The notes: generated from the sequence alone by a model not told the origin. Counted from the first letter of the stretch, positions 1-9,945 are shown. The stretch: DNA of 64,000 nt from Pedobacter jejuensis (GCF_003725795.1 NZ_RBEE01000002.1:124001-188000), one strand, 5' to 3'. Translations and numbers: made by a program.

Positions 1-486
1 CCTGATTATTTTATCAGATTCAAATTGATACCCAACACCATGTTCGCGAAAGCGCAAATTTAGCTCGTTCATAGCCTCTTCGGGTGTCATGGATATGTTT
101 ACGGTAATTTCGTATTCATTGAGATCTTTGTTTATTACACGGGATATATACCGAAACGACAGCTCAATTATATCTAATACCTGGTCAACATTGGGAGAGT
201 ACAATAAGTGACTTTTCACCTGTTCTAATTCAGACTGAGCATAGCCACTTCCATTAACACCGATTTCAAATACACCATATTCTCGACACAAAATCTTATG
301 TATCATGGAATAGGCTAGTTGCGGTCTATTTGATTCCCCAGAACCACTTTTCCGAACCCCAAATGCATCATCTATGATCATTTTAATTTGAACTCGTAAT
401 GCAGTAGGTAAGATATCAAACGATAGCACCTCTGGAACTTCCCCTCGCTCCCTTTTTTGCCGCTTTGAAAATAAATCGTAAGTCAT
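1..486 (-). CDS. AbiJ-like N-terminal domain protein, 3' end cut by window edge
   Basis: An open frame reads leftward from ATG at 484-486 through the window edge with no stop, giving 162 residues. The start (MTYDLFSKRQKRERGE) and the following segment with LPTALRVQIKMIIDDAFG resemble what I know of the STM4504/CBY_0614 family, whose N-terminus is an AbiJ-type domain (AbiJ_NTD4). AbiJ proteins are abortive-infection phage defence proteins, but for this subfamily the activity is not established. The effector part would lie beyond the edge. It starts 9 bp after the stop of the upstream lipoprotein gene, so the two may be cotranscribed. Family call is from memory of the motif, not a search. Confidence 0.6.
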   Translation of the reverse strand, partial: MTYDLFSKRQKRERGEVPEVLSFDILPTALRVQIKMIIDDAFGVRKSGSGESNRPQLAYSMIHKILCREYGVFEIGVNGSGYAQSELEQVKSHLLYSPNVDQVLDIIELSFRYISRVINKDLNEYEITVNISMTPEEAMNELNLRFREHGVGYQFESDKIIR

Positions 487-495
487 ATGATATTC

Positions 496-999
496 TTAAT
501 GTCTTCTTGGTGCTGATCTTGTATGTGGTTTTACATACGTACCATCTTTACGGGTGTAACCTTTTACATGAACAGTCCCGCCAGTTGATTTGGTTGTTTT
601 AGTCGAACCAGAGCCATAGCTTCTGGACGGTGTATAAGTTGGTGAAGTTGGTGCTAATCTACCGTAACGATATGAGGAGATGGGAACACCATCGTATGTG
701 TAACCGTAATCGTTAGTAAAAGCTAGTAATTCAAGTTGCTTCTTCGACAGTTTTCTCAACGGTTTCCAGGCTACAATGCGTGGGCTATACCCGCTTATCA
801 TACCATACTTTGTTGGTGTTCTACGAGAAGTTCCACTGTAGATAAATGCTTTGCCCGCTTCAATTAATCCTTGTTGATCGTAGCCGTTAGCTGTAGAATA
901 TATTGGTGTTTCTGTATCTGATACTGTCAGATAGTAATTTGTTGTACAACTTGATAACATTAACAATGCTACCAAGAATGCGAGAGCGAATCGCTTCAT
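496..999 (-). CDS. Small lipoprotein with basic GYTRKDGTYV tail
   Basis: A 167-residue protein with a lipoprotein signal peptide (MKRFALAFLVALLMLSSC; lipid Cys at about 18). The middle (VSDTETPIYSTANGYDQQGLIEAGKAF) looks like a small SH3-like beta domain. The last 25 residues carry GYTRKDGTYVKPHTRS, a motif that recurs at the end of many unrelated small bacterial proteins. A Ser/Thr/Tyr-rich low-complexity linker lies between them. It sits just upstream of the AbiJ-like gene on the same strand. Function is unknown; a cell-envelope location is likely. Confidence 0.7.
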   Translation of the reverse strand: MKRFALAFLVALLMLSSCTTNYYLTVSDTETPIYSTANGYDQQGLIEAGKAFIYSGTSRRTPTKYGMISGYSPRIVAWKPLRKLSKKQLELLAFTNDYGYTYDGVPISSYRYGRLAPTSPTYTPSRSYGSGSTKTTKSTGGTVHVKGYTRKDGTYVKPHTRSAPRRH

Positions 1000-1168
1000 T
1001 GATTGATTTGATTAGTGAGATAATTTAGTAATCACAAAGATATAAGAATCAACGAATTGTACAACCCTTCTGTGAGCCATCTACCATATGCAAGAATACT
1101 ATCAATTAATTAAGAGGAATTAAAGAATCTTAGACATTGAAAACTTCTAGCTTACTAATCGTTAGTCT

Positions 1169-1783
1169 TCATTTTGTATCTCCACCCATAGAAGATGTAT
1201 GAGCTTTCAATGAAGCCCCATATAGCGATTTCAAGGTAATGTTTGTTATCTCAGAACTTTCTAGTTGCATTTTAGTTAGCGTAACTAAGGCTCCAGCTGA
1301 TGGTACATTTTTAAAGCTTGTAGTGAAATAAGTAGAATGTGATTGAACTCTAACCATGTTATTAATCAGACTATCCACATGTTCCTTCTTTGTTTCTGCA
1401 ATTTCTACTTTGGAACTTCTTTCAACGAGTGTTGATGTAGCTGAGATTAGAGCACCCTTAATCATGTCTGGTGTAGCGATTACATCATAAGCGACTTCGG
1501 TGTCAGAACCTGATAAGTCAAGATTAGCAATTTGTTTTTTAAACTCATCAATTAGCCCATTAAGCTCCTCTGAAGCATAGTATATTGAATCAGCTTGGTT
1601 TGATACGGTATTTATGCCTAGGTCATGTATTTTCTTTAATTCTTCTCTATTTGACATCTTTAGAACATTTTCTGATCGTTCTAATGAATCCTGCACCTGC
1701 CTGAATGAACTAACCATTGGTGATGCACAACATATGAGGATGGAACAGAGTAACGTAAGCGTAATGAAAGAGAAACATTTCAT
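1169..1783 (-). CDS. Lipoprotein with GldM N-terminal-like segment
   Basis: A 204-residue protein with a signal peptide and lipobox (LICC; Cys 18 or 19). The rest is predicted mostly helical. Around residues 150-190 the pattern YFTTSFKNVPSAGALVTLTK followed by a Q and two E residues resembles the end of the GldM N-terminal domain, where a conserved F.xVPxxAAxTxLxKxQ stretch occurs. GldM is the inner-membrane motor partner of type IX secretion. This protein is much shorter and is a lipoprotein, so it is not GldM itself. It is on the same strand as the genes to its left, 169 bp upstream of them. The relationship is tentative. Confidence 0.6.
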   Translation of the reverse strand: MKCFSFITLTLLCSILICCASPMVSSFRQVQDSLERSENVLKMSNREELKKIHDLGINTVSNQADSIYYASEELNGLIDEFKKQIANLDLSGSDTEVAYDVIATPDMIKGALISATSTLVERSSKVEIAETKKEHVDSLINNMVRVQSHSTYFTTSFKNVPSAGALVTLTKMQLESSEITNITLKSLYGASLKAHTSSMGGDTK

Positions 1784-1968
1784 AAGGTCAAGATATACAA
1801 AATCAATATTGATTACAACAAGCTATTATTAAGGGTATATAACATATCTTGGATATCTTAACACGTGTAATTGCGGGTCTTGTGCATTTTTTTTTATTCC
1901 AAACGAATAAAACCAATCTCTTAAAATTATAGTTTTATTAATATCAAGATTCTAAAAGCTTAATCATA

Positions 1969-2388
1969 ATGGAATACAATTTAGATAGGTTTGTGGAAGC
2001 GCAACATCATATTTATTCTGTTGCACTAAAGGAAATCAAAAACGGAAGAAAAACCAGCCATTGGATGTGGTTCATTTTTCCTCAACTCGATGGATTGGGT
2101 TATAGCGATATGGCTAAAAAATTTGCAATTCGGGATATTAGTGAAGCCGAAGCTTATCTAAATCATCCTATTCTTGGTAACCGGCTTATAGAAATTACAA
2201 AGACATTAAATGGCTTAGGAAATCTCTCTGCCGAAGAAATTTTTGGAGGAATTGACGCTGTAAAGCTTCGATCGAGTATGACATTATTTGCCACCCTAAA
2301 AAATATAAACCCGGTTTTTGAAACTGTTTTGATAAAGTTTTTTGATAACGAAAAGGATTCTAGCACTTTGGCTTTATTAAATAAGTAG
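1969..2388 (+). CDS. DUF1810 family protein
   Basis: A 139-residue cytosolic protein without a signal peptide. The start (YNLDRFVEAQ), the segment RKTSHWMWFIFPQLDGLGYS and the ending pattern RSSMTLFA are hallmarks of DUF1810, and the length fits the usual 140-150 residues. The family is widespread and has no known activity; it is sometimes mislabelled calpastatin. It converges with the GH97 gene, the two stops being 11 bp apart, and no clear terminator separates them. Nothing in the sequence ties it to the polysaccharide locus. Confidence 0.88.
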   Translation: MEYNLDRFVEAQHHIYSVALKEIKNGRKTSHWMWFIFPQLDGLGYSDMAKKFAIRDISEAEAYLNHPILGNRLIEITKTLNGLGNLSAEEIFGGIDAVKLRSSMTLFATLKNINPVFETVLIKFFDNEKDSSTLALLNK

Positions 2389-2399
2389 CATACACTCCA

Positions 2400-4358
2400 T
2401 TAGTTTGGTGTAATAACCGCTGCATATCCACCATTTTTTACCATTTTAACTTCTAATTTACTTTCACTATTTACCTGCATGGTTTTTTTTCTGTAATCCA
2501 TTGCCTGCCTACCAGCGTTAATTCCATCTTCAAAATAGGTCATGGTGTACGTTTTTCCTTTAGGTAAAAAATCCGTTGTAATTTGCAAGGTTCTGTTTTG
2601 TTCTGCACCATTGGTAATGCCACCAATAAACCATTTATCGCCTTTTCGTTTTGCAACCACTGCCAGTTCGCCAACTTTCGCGGCCAATGCCTTGGTTTCA
2701 TCCCATGTTGTAGGCACTGAAGTTATAAATTCTGTACATTCTAAATTGCGATAATAAAGCGTTGGATTGTCTGCAAGCATCTGGATTCCGCTCTCAAATA
2801 CTACAAACAAGGCCATTTGGTAAGCACGTGTTCCGATACTTGCTGCATTCGGTCTTTCTGCTCGGTAAGATTCTGGCTGCATGCTAATCATGGCGCCAGG
2901 TGTATAATCCATCGGACCAACAGCATTCCTCATAAATGGCAAAAACAAACTATTTTTAGGCAAGGTGCCTCCCATTTGTTCCATGCCTCGCACACCCTCG
3001 TAGGATAACACATTTGGATATTTATACTCTAATCCGGCCGGTTTAAAAGCACCATGAAAATCTACAAACAATTCATTTTCTGCAGCTTCTTTGGCTATGG
3101 TTTCATAGTAATTAACCATCCATTGGTCGCTACGATCCATAAAATCAATCTTAACTCCTTTTACACCCCATGTTTTGAAAGTCTTAAACAAATCCATGTT
3201 TTTATGTACTGTAAGCCAGGTTAGCCACAATACCACACCAACATTTTTTTCTTTACCATATCGAATCAGTTCATGAACATCAACTTTTGGATTAGGCGTA
3301 TAAGGATCTGTAGTGCTGTTTGCCCAACCTTCATCCATAATAATATACTTCAGACCGAACTTTGCAGCAAAATCAATATAATACTTATACGTTTGCAAAT
3401 TATATCCCGCTTCGAAATTAACATCTGGCCCGTAAGGAGATGCATCATTCCACCATTCCCAGCTTGCTTGTCCGGGAATTATCCAACCCGGATTTTTTAT
3501 CACACTGGCCGATGCTAGCTGAAGCGTCATGGTATTTTCTAAAAGTTCTTTATCATTTTTCGATAGTACGAAATACCGCCAGGGAAAACTTCTCGTACCT
3601 TTTGTTTTCGCAATATAATCTGCTTCTTTTGTTATTTTTAAACTCCTGTCACCATCATCGCCGAAAGCCAGCGGCGCTTTTGGGAAAGTAGACGTTACCG
3701 CGTTTTTACCGTTTCCTTTTAAAAACAAGCATGGATAATCGCTTAAATCTGATTCACTTATTAAAATTTTGTATTGCTTTTTGGTATCAATAAGCATTGG
3801 TAAAGTGCTCATTTTGGTAGTCCAATTTGCAGCATTTACTGTAGAATAATTTTCTTCATAAGCTGTTTTAAAACTAGCTGGTTGCTGTACATGCAAATCA
3901 TAATCTGATGGAAATTTTATACCAACTTCTTCATTTAATACTTCAACATCACCTTTTTTACTGGTTATAAAACGATAAGCCACACCATTATTAAACGCCC
4001 TAAATTCGACAGCATAATTACCTTTAAAATTAAGCAGTAACGTATTGTACTGTGAATTTACCGTAGCAAATTTAAGCGGAACATAAGGTTTAATTAGATC
4101 ATCTCCTTTCGAGTATTTAGCACTTATCACTTTTGCATCCTTTCCAAGAATTTCATTTCTAAGCTCCATCGAAAGACTATTATTAGTCATCAATTCATCT
4201 GAAGCATAAAATACGCTGTAGTTTATAACTTGGGCAACATTTAATAAAACTTTTATTCCTCCATCGGGAGATTTTAGTTCATAAGATTTTTGTGCGGAAG
4301 CTATTTTGGCAACGCCAATACAGAGAATCAGAACCAATAATAATTTCTTAAAATGCAT
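2400..4358 (-). CDS. GH97 glycoside hydrolase, retaining type (left arm)
   Basis: A 652-residue secreted enzyme: signal peptide at 1-22, N-terminal beta-sandwich to about 290, catalytic TIM barrel, and C-terminal beta domain. Family GH97 includes SusB alpha-glucosidase (inverting) and retaining alpha-galactosidases and beta-L-arabinopyranosidases. Here VKIDFM places an Asp at 405, and SYEG places a Glu at 454. These match the nucleophile and acid/base of the retaining group (Asp415 and Glu470 of the Bacteroides enzyme). By inference it removes alpha-galactose or beta-L-arabinopyranose rather than glucose. It is the last gene of the left arm, 59 bp after the clan GH-A gene. Confidence 0.9.
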   Translation of the reverse strand: MHFKKLLLVLILCIGVAKIASAQKSYELKSPDGGIKVLLNVAQVINYSVFYASDELMTNNSLSMELRNEILGKDAKVISAKYSKGDDLIKPYVPLKFATVNSQYNTLLLNFKGNYAVEFRAFNNGVAYRFITSKKGDVEVLNEEVGIKFPSDYDLHVQQPASFKTAYEENYSTVNAANWTTKMSTLPMLIDTKKQYKILISESDLSDYPCLFLKGNGKNAVTSTFPKAPLAFGDDGDRSLKITKEADYIAKTKGTRSFPWRYFVLSKNDKELLENTMTLQLASASVIKNPGWIIPGQASWEWWNDASPYGPDVNFEAGYNLQTYKYYIDFAAKFGLKYIIMDEGWANSTTDPYTPNPKVDVHELIRYGKEKNVGVVLWLTWLTVHKNMDLFKTFKTWGVKGVKIDFMDRSDQWMVNYYETIAKEAAENELFVDFHGAFKPAGLEYKYPNVLSYEGVRGMEQMGGTLPKNSLFLPFMRNAVGPMDYTPGAMISMQPESYRAERPNAASIGTRAYQMALFVVFESGIQMLADNPTLYYRNLECTEFITSVPTTWDETKALAAKVGELAVVAKRKGDKWFIGGITNGAEQNRTLQITTDFLPKGKTYTMTYFEDGINAGRQAMDYRKKTMQVNSESKLEVKMVKNGGYAAVITPN

Positions 4359-4417
4359 GCTGTTTTGATTTTTAAGGGATGATAGATAGACTTCTTTTGA
4401 AGAAAAAAAATATGCTT

Positions 4418-5494
4418 TTATTTTCCGTTTAGTTTTTTAATTAAATCAGTTTCATCTTTTCGGTAAGGTGTTCCATCCTGATTAAAAATTTCGTGAAACC
4501 ATTCAATAGGCTCACTTCCATCGGCAAGTGGAGTATCCCAAGCGTATTTTGTATTCGTTTTACCTGCTACAAAGCCCCAGTTTATTGCCGCAACATTTTC
4601 TTTTTTTAGTAACGGAAGGATATTTGAAAATCGGCTGTTTCGTGTACGTGCCATGTATTCAGTACAAATTAATGGGCGACCGCTAGCTTTCAGTAAATCG
4701 ATGGTGCGTTGATGCCATTCAGGTGCTTCGTAATTGTGGTAACTTATCACATCCGAATTTAGAAGCTGAATCTCATTTAGCTTTTCAAAATCCCAACTCC
4801 ACAAACCTATTGTTATTGGTTGACTTGGGTTAACTGCCCTTGCCCAGCTTATCGTTTTGGTTAGTAAAGGTATGCTGGTTTCAAGTTTTCCGCTATTTCC
4901 AGGTTCATTGTATAAATCCCACAAAAGCACTCGCTTATCATTAGCAAAACGCTTTAAAACTGCTTTCACATAAATTTCCAATTCAGGAAAATTAGCTTCT
5001 TCTTTATAAGCTGGGTCACCTGGATCTTGTAACCAACCAGAATTGTGAATGCCAGTTTTGGGCTCTGGTTGTTTTCCAATTGTCGAAGTTTTGTTCCAAC
5101 AATCATCAAAAAACACAAACATTGGTGTAATCTGATGTTTCTCTGCGATGGTTAAAAACTGATCCATTCTTTTCAAAAACCCTTGTGGATCTTGCTTGTA
5201 GGCTTTGCTGTATAAAAACACCCTTAAAGTGTTAAAACCAATGCTGTTTGCCCAACCCAATTCTTTATCAATTACTTGCGGAGAAAAGGTATCCGCTTGC
5301 CACATTTCGAGTTGGTTAATGGCATTTGCAGGAATGTAATTGGCACCAGTGAGCCACTTATGATTTTTATACCAAGCATTTGCCTTTTCAATAGACCAAA
5401 CCTGACCTAAAACCTTTTTATCTTGTTGCGAGAAAGCATTAGCAGTAACAAAAATTAATAACAGGATTGCAGGTAACGTGTGTTTTATGCGCAT
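4418..5494 (-). CDS. Secreted clan GH-A (GH5-like) glycoside hydrolase
   Basis: A 358-residue protein with a signal peptide (1-22) and a single TIM-barrel domain. LWDLYNEPGN gives the Asn-Glu pair typical of clan GH-A (acid/base Glu197), and CTEYMAR gives the probable nucleophile Glu279. Spacing of about 80 residues fits GH5 and related families. Similar Bacteroidota proteins are often labelled cellulase or 1,4-beta-xylanase; I cannot name the subfamily. The gene lies 10 bp downstream of the GH43 gene on the same strand, so the left arm is one operon. It may cut a backbone or remove a side group of the arabinose-containing substrate. Confidence 0.8.
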   Translation of the reverse strand: MRIKHTLPAILLLIFVTANAFSQQDKKVLGQVWSIEKANAWYKNHKWLTGANYIPANAINQLEMWQADTFSPQVIDKELGWANSIGFNTLRVFLYSKAYKQDPQGFLKRMDQFLTIAEKHQITPMFVFFDDCWNKTSTIGKQPEPKTGIHNSGWLQDPGDPAYKEEANFPELEIYVKAVLKRFANDKRVLLWDLYNEPGNSGKLETSIPLLTKTISWARAVNPSQPITIGLWSWDFEKLNEIQLLNSDVISYHNYEAPEWHQRTIDLLKASGRPLICTEYMARTRNSRFSNILPLLKKENVAAINWGFVAGKTNTKYAWDTPLADGSEPIEWFHEIFNQDGTPYRKDETDLIKKLNGK

Positions 5495-5504
5495 TGTATA
5501 TAAA

Positions 5505-6530
5505 TTAATTTGAAGGAATATTAAGCTTTACACCTGTTTTAACCGGCAAACCAAAATTAGGCGTACCATCTGAATTCCAGGTAAATTTTTGCGCCCGTGG
5601 CGACCGAAAGCCACCACAACCTTGCCCCGGCTTATCATTTGCATGGTATAAAATCCAGTCTTCGTTACCATCAGGCGATTTAAAAAATGAATTATGTCCA
5701 ACAGCGTACACGCCATTTTCTACAGATGATTTAAATACGGGTTTATCATGTTTTACCCAATTAAGGGGATTCATAAAATCATCATTAACATTGGCTGTTA
5801 ACATGCCTAAAGCATAAAAATCTGTCCAGCAGCCACTTGCTGAATATATGATAAAAATTTTGTTGTTATGCACCAAAAATTGTGGCCCTTCATTTACATC
5901 CACATGTGGAGGATTACCTGCTGAATTTAAATCTCCATGTTTTTCCCAATCGTATTTTGGTGAAGAAATTTTAACACGATCAGAATTAATTGTCCACGGG
6001 TTTTTCATGGTAGCCATAAAAATTTCCTGCTTCCCGTTGGCATCACCTTCCCATCCCGACCAAACCATGTATAACTTATCATTTATAAAAATGATATCAC
6101 CATCAATAGCCCACTTATTGGTTTTATCTGCAACTTGCCCTTTAAATATCCATTCGCCAAGCATTGGGTCTGCCGATGAATTTTCTAGAACATACATTCG
6201 GTGGTTTTCATTTTTGCCATCATCAGCCGCAAAATATGCATACCACTTGCCTTGTATAAACATTACTTCAGGCGCCCAAATGCTTTTAGAATATGGTCCG
6301 CTTGCAGGTGCTTTCCAAATTGTTTTCTTCGGCGCATCCTTTAAATCGGCTAGGTTTTTAATTTTCCATAAATCAATTCGGTTACCAGTTGTATGCGTGT
6401 AATAGTAATATCCATCTTTAAAAAAACTATACGGATCGGCACCAGCTGGCAATAACGGATTTGAAAATGTTTGCGAAAAAACGTTGGCAAAAGAGAAAAC
6501 AAATAATAAAATGGATAATGATTCACGCAT
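5505..6530 (-). CDS. GH43 arabinofuranosidase-like enzyme (left arm, first gene)
   Basis: A 341-residue secreted protein (signal peptide 1-19) with a five-bladed propeller. The three GH43 acids are visible: base Asp32 in AGADPYSFF, pKa-tuning Asp143 in AIDGDIIF, and acid Glu214 in NEGPQF. WAPEVMFIQGKWYAYFAA resembles the GH43_26-type exo-alpha-1,5-L-arabinofuranosidases. The C-terminal GCGGFRSPRAQ segment is also common in that group. Its start is 247 bp from the divergent sensor gene, so the shared upstream region probably carries the operator of the left arm. Confidence 0.88.
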   Translation of the reverse strand: MRESLSILLFVFSFANVFSQTFSNPLLPAGADPYSFFKDGYYYYTHTTGNRIDLWKIKNLADLKDAPKKTIWKAPASGPYSKSIWAPEVMFIQGKWYAYFAADDGKNENHRMYVLENSSADPMLGEWIFKGQVADKTNKWAIDGDIIFINDKLYMVWSGWEGDANGKQEIFMATMKNPWTINSDRVKISSPKYDWEKHGDLNSAGNPPHVDVNEGPQFLVHNNKIFIIYSASGCWTDFYALGMLTANVNDDFMNPLNWVKHDKPVFKSSVENGVYAVGHNSFFKSPDGNEDWILYHANDKPGQGCGGFRSPRAQKFTWNSDGTPNFGLPVKTGVKLNIPSN

Positions 6531-6760
6531 AATTTGGTTAGGTATCTCAATTTATACTTCTATAAACTGATTTTTTTTCAAATATGATGGATTTAATATT
6601 TTAGGTTGACTGAAATCGTATCATTATTTCTTCATTTTGTGTCTTTTTATGTAGCGGTGATGATTGCTACACGAATGTAAGCTACCTTTTGCAAATCTTC
6701 TCAATAATTCCACTTTTTGTTTCAAGTTTTAAATTTTTACCGATACCGTATTGAGTTTGA

Positions 6761-6768
6761 TATCTTTG
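6761..6768 (+). promoter_or_regulatory. Probable -7 element of the sensor kinase gene
   Basis: TATCTTTG matches the Bacteroidota primary sigma -7 consensus TAnnTTTG. It ends 9 nt before the ATG at 6778, so the transcript would have almost no leader. The -33 region is only T-rich (TTTTTAC around 6735-6740), not a clean TTTG. Confidence 0.5.
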
Positions 6769-6777
6769 AAATAGCAT

Positions 6778-9700
6778 ATGATTTTAAGACTGTTAATTCT
6801 AACCATTTTATTTTTTACCGTAAGGTTTTCTGCCGCCCAGCCCTATTATTTTAGGCATTACCAGGTTGAAAATGGTTTATCGCACAACACGGTTTTCTGT
6901 AGTGCACAAGATGGTAGTGGTTTTATGTGGTTTGGCACTAAAGATGGTTTAAATAGATTTGATGGATATCAGTTTAAAACTTATCGCTTCGATGCTGAAA
7001 AAGCTGGAAGTTTAGGTAACGATTTGATTTACGCTTTGCACAATGATGCCAAAAACCGTTTATGGGTTGGCACAAACAGCGGTGTTTATTTATATCTACC
7101 GCAGCATGAAAGTTTTGAAATTGTAAAAGGCACTGAAAACCTTCGTATAAATGACATGGCTACCGATACCAGAGGAAATCTCTGGATTGTGGCCCTCGGC
7201 AGAACTCTGATATACAACATTAATAAAAAAGCACTTTCCCAATTTAATGATAAAGCCAAATTTGTTGCTACTTCTGTATCAGCAATGAAAGATGGAAGCA
7301 TTTGGATAAGCACCCTACAAGGCACCATCGAAGAATATGATTTTACAAATAAAAAATTTCGCTCGCATTACGTAATGAGCAAATTGAACCCGAACGAAAA
7401 TAGCTGGGCTACTAAAGTACGTGATGCCGGGAATAACACTATTCTCATTGGTACGGCTAATCAGGGAATCAAACTTTTCGATCGTAAAACCTTTAAAACA
7501 AAAGAATTATTGGTTTTCAATGCTGATAAAACTTCAATCTATGTAAGAGATATTTATCAAGCTGCTAAAAACGAATTTTGGATTGCTACTGAATCGGGGA
7601 TTTACATTTATGCAAATCAGAGAATTACCCGGCTTAGGAAACAATATGGAAATGCATATTCATTATCAGACGAGGCAATTTATTCTGTTTATCAGGATAG
7701 AGAAAAAGGTATATGGGTTGGAACCTATTTTGGTGGCATAAATTATTACTCCAGTCAATACGCTCTTTTTACCAAATATTTCCCCCAAAAGGAAGTGAAC
7801 GCTTTGAGTGGAAGCGATGTAAGGGAAATATGCAAAGATGCCTATGGAAACCTGTGGATAGGAACTGAAGATGCGGGATTAAATATGCTCAACACCAAGA
7901 CAGGACAATTCACTAATTTCTTTCCCGATGGTAAATCGAGCAGCATTTCTTACTCCAACATTCATGGTTTACTGGTAGATGATGATAAATTATGGATTGG
8001 AACCTTCGAACACGGACTTGATGTGCTTGATATTAAAACAAAAAAGGTTGTAAAACATTATACCGCTGGCAATAAAAGCGGATTAAAAACGGGGTTTGTC
8101 GTAACCTTTTGTAAAACTAAAGGTGGAGAAATTTTATTGGCCACAATAACGGGTCTTTACCGATACAATAGGCAAAAAGACAACTTCGAACCTATTGAAG
8201 GCTTACCAACTGTTTTTTACGAAGTACTTACAGAGGATAGCAAAGGAAACATTTGGGCAGGTACTTTTGATAGCGGAATAATTCGTTTCAAACCAGGTAA
8301 ACCCGGATTTATCCAATATAAAAACAACCCTAAAAATAACAATTCCTTAAGCCATAATACGGTAAATGGAATATACGAAGATAGTAAACAGAACATTTGG
8401 GTTAGCACCGATGGTGGCGGCTTAAATTTGTTTGACGCTAAAAATGAAACTTTTAAGCATATAACAGTAAAAGATGGCCTACCCAGCAATTTTCTCTTTA
8501 AAATAATGGAAGATGAAGAAGGTAAATTATGGATGGGTAGCACACGCGGCTTAATCCATTTTAACCCGGTAAATCGTTCTATTAAAGTTTATTCTAAATC
8601 TAACGGATTACTAACAGACCAATTCAACTATAATTCTGGTTTTAAAGCAGATGATGGAAGACTGTATTTTGGTAGCGTTCGCGGTTTAATAAGTTTTCTG
8701 CCTGGTGAATTAAAAAATTTTAATTTCAAATCCCCGGTTCAAATTACCGGTTTTCAGATAGATGGTGCAGATGAAAAACAAGATAATTTGGTTATACCAC
8801 AATCTATCCTTTATACAAAGAAGATTATTCTGAATGATGCACAATCGTCATTCAGTGTCGATTTTGCGGCTATAAATTATACGGCTCCTGATATGACACA
8901 ATACGCCTATCGGATGAAAGGATTAAGCGATAAATGGAATTACCTGAAAACCAATAGAAAGGTATATTTTACTAAGCTGTCCGCCGGGAATTATGTTTTC
9001 GAGGTAAAGGCATTGCTTAACGGAAGCGATAATTGGACAGAAAACAACCCCCAAATATCGATAAAAATTCTTCCGCCAATTTATCAAAGTACTTTAGCAT
9101 ACGTTATTTATGGAATTGTAATTGCTTTAACGGTACTCTATCTGATAAAAACCTACCACAAGAAAATGGAAAATCGTAGTCAACGGAGAATGGAGCGATT
9201 TGAAAACCAAAAAGAGAAAGAAATTTACCAAGCCAAAATCGAATTTTTCACCAACATAGCGCATGAAATTAGAACACCACTTACCTTAATAAAAGCGCCA
9301 ATGGAAAAAATTATTAAGCAGGCATCTGGAGTTCCGTTTATAGAAAAAAATTTACGCACTATGGAACGAAATACAGATCGGCTTTTTAATCTTACCAACC
9401 AATTGCTCGATTTTAGAAAAACTGAAGTAAATGGCTTTTCTCTCAATTTTGTAAATGCGAACATCTCTGATATTTTACTGGAAATATTTGAAGTTTTCCA
9501 GCCTGTTGCTGATGCAAAGGGCTTTAGTTATAAGCTTTACCTACCCGATAAAAAACTTTTTGCCTATGTTGATACAGAGGCCTTTTATAAAATTATGAGT
9601 AACCTTATTGATAACGCTTTAAAATACAGTGAGCAATTGATAGAAATAAAACTAAATTTTGAAGCTAGCAATGCAGAATTTTTCACTGTATCAGTTACAA

Positions 9701-9945
9701 ATGATGGCTTACCCATTCAGGCAGAGCTTCGGGAGAAAATATTCGAGCCGTTTTTCAGGGCTACTGAAAACCAGTTTAAACAAGGTACAGGTATTGGTTT
9801 GTCTTTATCAAAGGCACTAACAGAATTACACGGAGGAAATTTGTTTGCTTCGCTAGATGAGAGGGAGCAAAATATTTTTATCCTGCAATTGCCTATTCAT
9901 CAACTTTTCGAATTTGATTTAAAAGGAAAATGGAAAAAACAATAA
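6778..9945 (+). CDS. PUL sensor histidine kinase (N-terminal part of a split HTCS)
   Basis: A 1055-residue protein: signal peptide at 1-21, about 14 Reg_prop blades (two propellers) in the periplasm, a Y_Y_Y domain near 670-760, a membrane helix at about 772-793, HisKA with phospho-acceptor His829 (NIAHEIRTPL), and HATPase with the N-box near 940 and GTGIGLSLS near 1003. This is the sensor half of a hybrid two-component system (HTCS) that senses oligosaccharides and controls a PUL. It stops right after the ATPase, where an HTCS normally continues into receiver and AraC domains. Those domains are in the next ORF, overlapping by 16 nt in the -1 frame at an A6 run. Confidence 0.93.
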   Translation: MILRLLILTILFFTVRFSAAQPYYFRHYQVENGLSHNTVFCSAQDGSGFMWFGTKDGLNRFDGYQFKTYRFDAEKAGSLGNDLIYALHNDAKNRLWVGTNSGVYLYLPQHESFEIVKGTENLRINDMATDTRGNLWIVALGRTLIYNINKKALSQFNDKAKFVATSVSAMKDGSIWISTLQGTIEEYDFTNKKFRSHYVMSKLNPNENSWATKVRDAGNNTILIGTANQGIKLFDRKTFKTKELLVFNADKTSIYVRDIYQAAKNEFWIATESGIYIYANQRITRLRKQYGNAYSLSDEAIYSVYQDREKGIWVGTYFGGINYYSSQYALFTKYFPQKEVNALSGSDVREICKDAYGNLWIGTEDAGLNMLNTKTGQFTNFFPDGKSSSISYSNIHGLLVDDDKLWIGTFEHGLDVLDIKTKKVVKHYTAGNKSGLKTGFVVTFCKTKGGEILLATITGLYRYNRQKDNFEPIEGLPTVFYEVLTEDSKGNIWAGTFDSGIIRFKPGKPGFIQYKNNPKNNNSLSHNTVNGIYEDSKQNIWVSTDGGGLNLFDAKNETFKHITVKDGLPSNFLFKIMEDEEGKLWMGSTRGLIHFNPVNRSIKVYSKSNGLLTDQFNYNSGFKADDGRLYFGSVRGLISFLPGELKNFNFKSPVQITGFQIDGADEKQDNLVIPQSILYTKKIILNDAQSSFSVDFAAINYTAPDMTQYAYRMKGLSDKWNYLKTNRKVYFTKLSAGNYVFEVKALLNGSDNWTENNPQISIKILPPIYQSTLAYVIYGIVIALTVLYLIKTYHKKMENRSQRRMERFENQKEKEIYQAKIEFFTNIAHEIRTPLTLIKAPMEKIIKQASGVPFIEKNLRTMERNTDRLFNLTNQLLDFRKTEVNGFSLNFVNANISDILLEIFEVFQPVADAKGFSYKLYLPDKKLFAYVDTEAFYKIMSNLIDNALKYSEQLIEIKLNFEASNAEFFTVSVTNDGLPIQAELREKIFEPFFRATENQFKQGTGIGLSLSKALTELHGGNLFASLDEREQNIFILQLPIHQLFEFDLKGKWKKQ

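Noticed and set aside
9933..9939. Canonical A_AAA_AAC -1 slippery heptamer
   Set aside because: The bases AAAAAAC are there but not in phase with the kinase codons (AAA AAA CAA), so the classic tandem-slip geometry is not met; only homopolymer slip is possible.
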